Assembly: GCA_020346965.1 (NCBI GenBank)
Contig: CP070793.1
Span: forward strand, 13,398 to 30,076
Source of the DNA: Chloroflexota bacterium
GTDB lineage: Bacteria > Chloroflexota > Dehalococcoidia > GIF9 > AB-539-J10
Length of the DNA: 16,679 bases
Reading direction: 5' to 3'
Positions 14,483 to 16,679 of this stretch are shown in pieces; position 1 is the first letter of the stretch, and each line of letters starts with the position of its first letter. The notes beneath the pieces were generated by a model. It had not been told where the DNA came from, ran no database searches, and saw nothing but the letters and a program-made list of their open reading frames with translations. A program made the translations under genes and the position numbers.

Positions 14483-15985
14483 ATGAATGACGTTAATCTA
14501 AAGCAAATGCTGGAGAGAACTGCCAGCGAGGTGCCGGATAATACAGCAATCGTACTTGGGTCCCGCAAGGTCAGCTACCGCGAATTGGATGAAACCTCGA
14601 ACAGGGTAGCTAACGTACTGATCAGTCTGGGCATAAAGAAGGGCGACCACGTAGCAATTCTAATGTCCCGTACCCCCGAGTGGGTCATAAATTGTTTCGG
14701 AGCGCTTAAAGCCGGAGCTGCGAGCGTGCTTCTGGATGCCGGAGCTAAGCCGCCCGAACTTGAGCCTCAGCTCCGTGAATCCGATGCCAAAGTCCTGATT
14801 ACCGAACAAAGATTCTCTCCGATGGTGTCTTCAATTTTGCCCAATAGCCCCCTGCTGAAGCACGTGCTCGAAATTGATACAGACGCCTACAAGGAGATAG
14901 TTGCTAGTAGCCCACCCGAATCACCCCCTGTCGATATAAAAGGTGAGGATAAGGCCATCCTGTTTTACACTTTGGGAGTGCTGGGAAAAAACAAGGGAGT
15001 TGTTCATACTCACGCATCGTTTATGTCAATTCTGCCCATAGTGGTGGACAAATTCGAGCTGGAGAGAGATAGCGTTGTTTTAGGTCTACTCCCTTTTAAT
15101 TATCTTCTGGGATTCGGGCTGGTCGTTCTCATGCCCATAAAGGCAGGAGCAACCATAGCTATCCTGCCTCATTTCAGCTCCAAGAGCATCCTGGATACCA
15201 TAGAGCAGGAAAGAGCAACCCTGCTTATAGGCGTCCCGGCCAGTTACAATGCCATGGCCATGATAGACGAAGAGACGATGAAGAGCTGTGACCTCAGCTC
15301 GGTAAGGGGAGTGCTTACCGCTGGAGCAAAATCCTCGGCAGCTCTCATGGAGATGCTTGAGAAAAAGTTTCGTCTAACCGTGTGTGAAATATATGGACTA
15401 ACCGAGTTGATAATCGTCACCATAGGTGCTTATCGAGACCGCAAATTGGGCACGGCAGGGAAGCCCCTAGCTGAGCTTAAGGTTTTGGATAAAAACGGCA
15501 GGGAAGTCCCCCGCGGCAGTGTAGGGGAGGCTGTTGCTAGAGCCCCCTGGATGATGAGGGAATATTATAAATCACCTGAACTTACAGCCAAGGTCCTCAA
15601 AGATGGCTGGTTTCACACTGGCGATCTGGTCAAATTGGATGCGGACGGCTACCTGGAATTCATCGAGAAGATATTGCCCATCATAATACCCTCAGGGGGA
15701 GTCAAAATCCTCCCTTCGGCGGTTGAAGAAGTTCTCTTGAAGCACCCCGCAGTAGCCGAAACAGCCTGCATCGGTGTTCTTGATGATTACAAAGGACAAA
15801 TACCCACAGCGTTTATAATCCTTAAGGAAGGACGAACTGCTACAGTGGACGAAATACGCAATTTCTGCCGTCAGAGCTTGACGGATTATAAAGTGCCCAA
15901 GCAAATCAGGTTTGTTGACAGCCTGCCCAGGACGAAATCGGGCCAGATAGACCGCAAACTACTCAGCATGACAAAGGAAAGCTGA
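14483..15985 (+). CDS. AMP-binding (acyl-CoA ligase-like) protein with altered catalytic motifs
   Basis: This 500-residue protein has the complete fold layout of the ANL adenylating superfamily: large N-terminal domain (about 1-390) and C-terminal lid (about 392-500). Recognisable motifs are SYRELDETSNRVANVL at 31-46, GLLPFNY at 201-207, IYGLTE at 303-308 (A5) and GWFHTGDL at 375-382 (A7, Asp381). Several catalytic elements are changed. The phosphate loop, normally YTSGTTGxPKG, reads YTLGVLGKNKG at 162-172. The A8 hinge D-R reads Glu395-Lys396 and is followed by an unusual ILPIIIP. The A10 lysine of PRTxSGKI is Gln488 (PRTKSGQIDRK). An intact, well-expressed-looking gene (GGAGG 5 nt before the ATG, strong promoter) with these losses could be a non-adenylating homologue or one with altered chemistry. 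Substrate cannot be predicted. Confidence 0.85.
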   Translation: MNDVNLKQMLERTASEVPDNTAIVLGSRKVSYRELDETSNRVANVLISLGIKKGDHVAILMSRTPEWVINCFGALKAGAASVLLDAGAKPPELEPQLRESDAKVLITEQRFSPMVSSILPNSPLLKHVLEIDTDAYKEIVASSPPESPPVDIKGEDKAILFYTLGVLGKNKGVVHTHASFMSILPIVVDKFELERDSVVLGLLPFNYLLGFGLVVLMPIKAGATIAILPHFSSKSILDTIEQERATLLIGVPASYNAMAMIDEETMKSCDLSSVRGVLTAGAKSSAALMEMLEKKFRLTVCEIYGLTELIIVTIGAYRDRKLGTAGKPLAELKVLDKNGREVPRGSVGEAVARAPWMMREYYKSPELTAKVLKDGWFHTGDLVKLDADGYLEFIEKILPIIIPSGGVKILPSAVEEVLLKHPAVAETACIGVLDDYKGQIPTAFIILKEGRTATVDEIRNFCRQSLTDYKVPKQIRFVDSLPRTKSGQIDRKLLSMTKES

Positions 15986-16019
15986 AAGGCAGGCTTGATT
16001 AGTACTATTTTCCGGAAAT

Positions 16020-16203
16020 TCAGTAGGCCACGGTGAATCTTTCACGAATGTGTTGCGGGTGCTCAAGTTCATCGAGCATGGCAACGGCGTAGTCCTGCGT
16101 AGAGATTCTACTTTCGCCTTTTTCGTTCTTAAGTAGTTGGTCTTTTCCGATCCGGTAATGCCCGGTCCGCTCTCCAGGGGAGATTGAGGTAGTTGCTCTT
16201 AAA
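16020..16203 (-). pseudogene. C-terminal fragment of an NAD(P)-binding SDR/NmrA-like protein
   Basis: Reading the minus strand to the TGA at 16020-16022 gives [20 protein letters not shown], then [20 protein letters not shown] and [13 protein letters not shown]. This is the C-terminal signature of the ~210-residue YwnB-like NAD(P)-binding oxidoreductases (GERTGKYRxGxDxLL, SRISxEDYAxAxxDExE, RFTVxY). The Rossmann domain and about three quarters of the protein are missing. Upstream, the frame passes into AT-rich sequence and reaches a stop just beyond 16230. The fragment has no start codon of its own and is convergent with the ligase gene, 35 nt away. Confidence 0.8.
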
Positions 16204-16382
16204 TTTGGGTATTTAAAAAAAATTTTCTACCCTAATTCTTTGTTATTATTTGATCTGAAAATTCCGATATTGAATCCTATCTATCAACTTTAAATTCCAG
16301 TATTATAAAGAAAAATCAATAATTACTAGGTCACATTTCACAAAAAATGTATTAGTTATATTAAAAAGTCTTAATCATCATA
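16204..16382. other. AT-rich non-coding segment at a composition break
   Basis: Hand counts give 12, 14, 13 and 14 G+C per 60 nt in the four lines from 16201 to 16440, about 20-23%, against roughly half in the preceding kilobases. I see no gene. GGGTA and TACCC at about 16207-16236 could pair weakly. The break coincides with the truncated end of the SDR fragment. Confidence 0.7.
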
Positions 16383-16679
16383 TTAATCGGTTATAAAATT
16401 ATTAAATAGACTCATCCTGCAATCTAAACAAAGAATATGTAATCCATCTTCATGTTTATCGCCTTTGTAGAAAGTCTCAATCTTATCAGTACAATTACAT
16501 CGTGGACATTTCTTTAGCCCCTTTTTCTGTTCATTTTCTGATACCATAATTTTCAATAGCTTTTGGATTTCTTTTTCTTGTTCTACCAATATCGACATGA
16601 TAATTGGGGCAAAAAGACTCGGATTTATCATTTTACAACTTGCTGCTGCGTGCTTTTGAACGTGATTCATTAGTTCTTC
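16383..16679 (-). CDS. Small zinc-ribbon-like protein, unknown function, runs off the window
   Basis: The minus-strand frame ends at TAA (16383-16385) and is open to the window edge, 98 codons. An ATG at 16670 exists but has no Shine-Dalgarno and the frame continues above it (EEL), so the true start may lie outside. The N-terminal part is a predicted helix with a Lys/Glu-rich stretch (LVEQEKEIQKLLKIMVSENE). The C-terminal part has KKCPRCNC, then 23 residues further on LCLDCRMSLFNN, a CxxC-CxxC pair typical of a zinc ribbon. Codons are strongly A/T ending, unlike the rest of the window, suggesting foreign origin. I do not recognise the family. Confidence 0.5.
   Translation of the reverse strand, partial: EELMNHVQKHAAASCKMINPSLFAPIIMSILVEQEKEIQKLLKIMVSENEQKKGLKKCPRCNCTDKIETFYKGDKHEDGLHILCLDCRMSLFNNFITD

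Noticed and set aside
1..16679. CRISPR array, tRNA, rRNA or full insertion sequence
   Set aside because: I saw no regularly spaced repeats, no cloverleaf-like segments with CCA-type ends, and no transposase in any frame I read.

Overview
This window looks like a bacterial chromosome segment of roughly half G+C, with short gaps, frequent GTG/TTG starts and strong AGGAGG-type ribosome sites on some genes only. The gene content (BaiCD-type old yellow enzyme, single-subunit DnaE with a complete PHP site, cyclic arginine pathway, PflX-like radical SAM protein, AMP-dependent ligase) would suit an anaerobic lineage such as Chloroflexota/Dehalococcoidia. That placement is an impression from gene content, not a demonstrated affiliation.

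Layout. Positions 1-747 (minus) hold the N-terminal 249 residues of an FMN-dependent enoate reductase-like protein cut by the window edge. Divergent from it, dnaE (1010-4456) encodes the replicative DNA polymerase III alpha subunit. It is followed by a tight arginine biosynthesis set: argJ (4556), argB (1-nt overlap) and argD (14-nt overlap if its SD-supported TTG start is used), then argG after a 117-nt gap. These give acetyl transfer/recycling, N-acetylglutamate kinase, acetylornithine aminotransferase and argininosuccinate synthase; argC, argF and argH are not here. dnaE and argJ each have an extended -10 element ending exactly 7 nt before the start codon and no Shine-Dalgarno, which predicts leaderless mRNAs.

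From 9047 to about 12300 lies an accessory module of three GNAT acetyltransferases (one plus, two minus) and about 0.5 kb of sequence with no recognisable gene. It ends in a diverged second copy of the argG 3' end (12307-12396), so the module is bracketed by direct repeats of the argG terminus. Most differences between the two copies are at third codon positions, meaning the second copy descends from a once-functional argG.

Next come a two-repeat DUF4389 membrane protein and a PflX-like radical SAM protein (both minus), divergent from a 500-residue AMP-binding ligase-like protein (14483-15985). The divergent intergenic region has two good sigma70-type promoters and several symmetric elements. 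The ligase homologue has lost the A10 catalytic lysine (Gln488) and has a degenerate phosphate-binding loop, so it may be a pseudoenzyme or a repurposed one.

The right end changes character. A C-terminal fragment of an NAD(P)-binding SDR/NmrA-like protein (16020-16203, minus) breaks off where composition drops abruptly to about 20-23% G+C. This AT-rich DNA carries a small CxxC-CxxC zinc-ribbon-like ORF running off the window. It is either an insertion boundary or an assembly junction.
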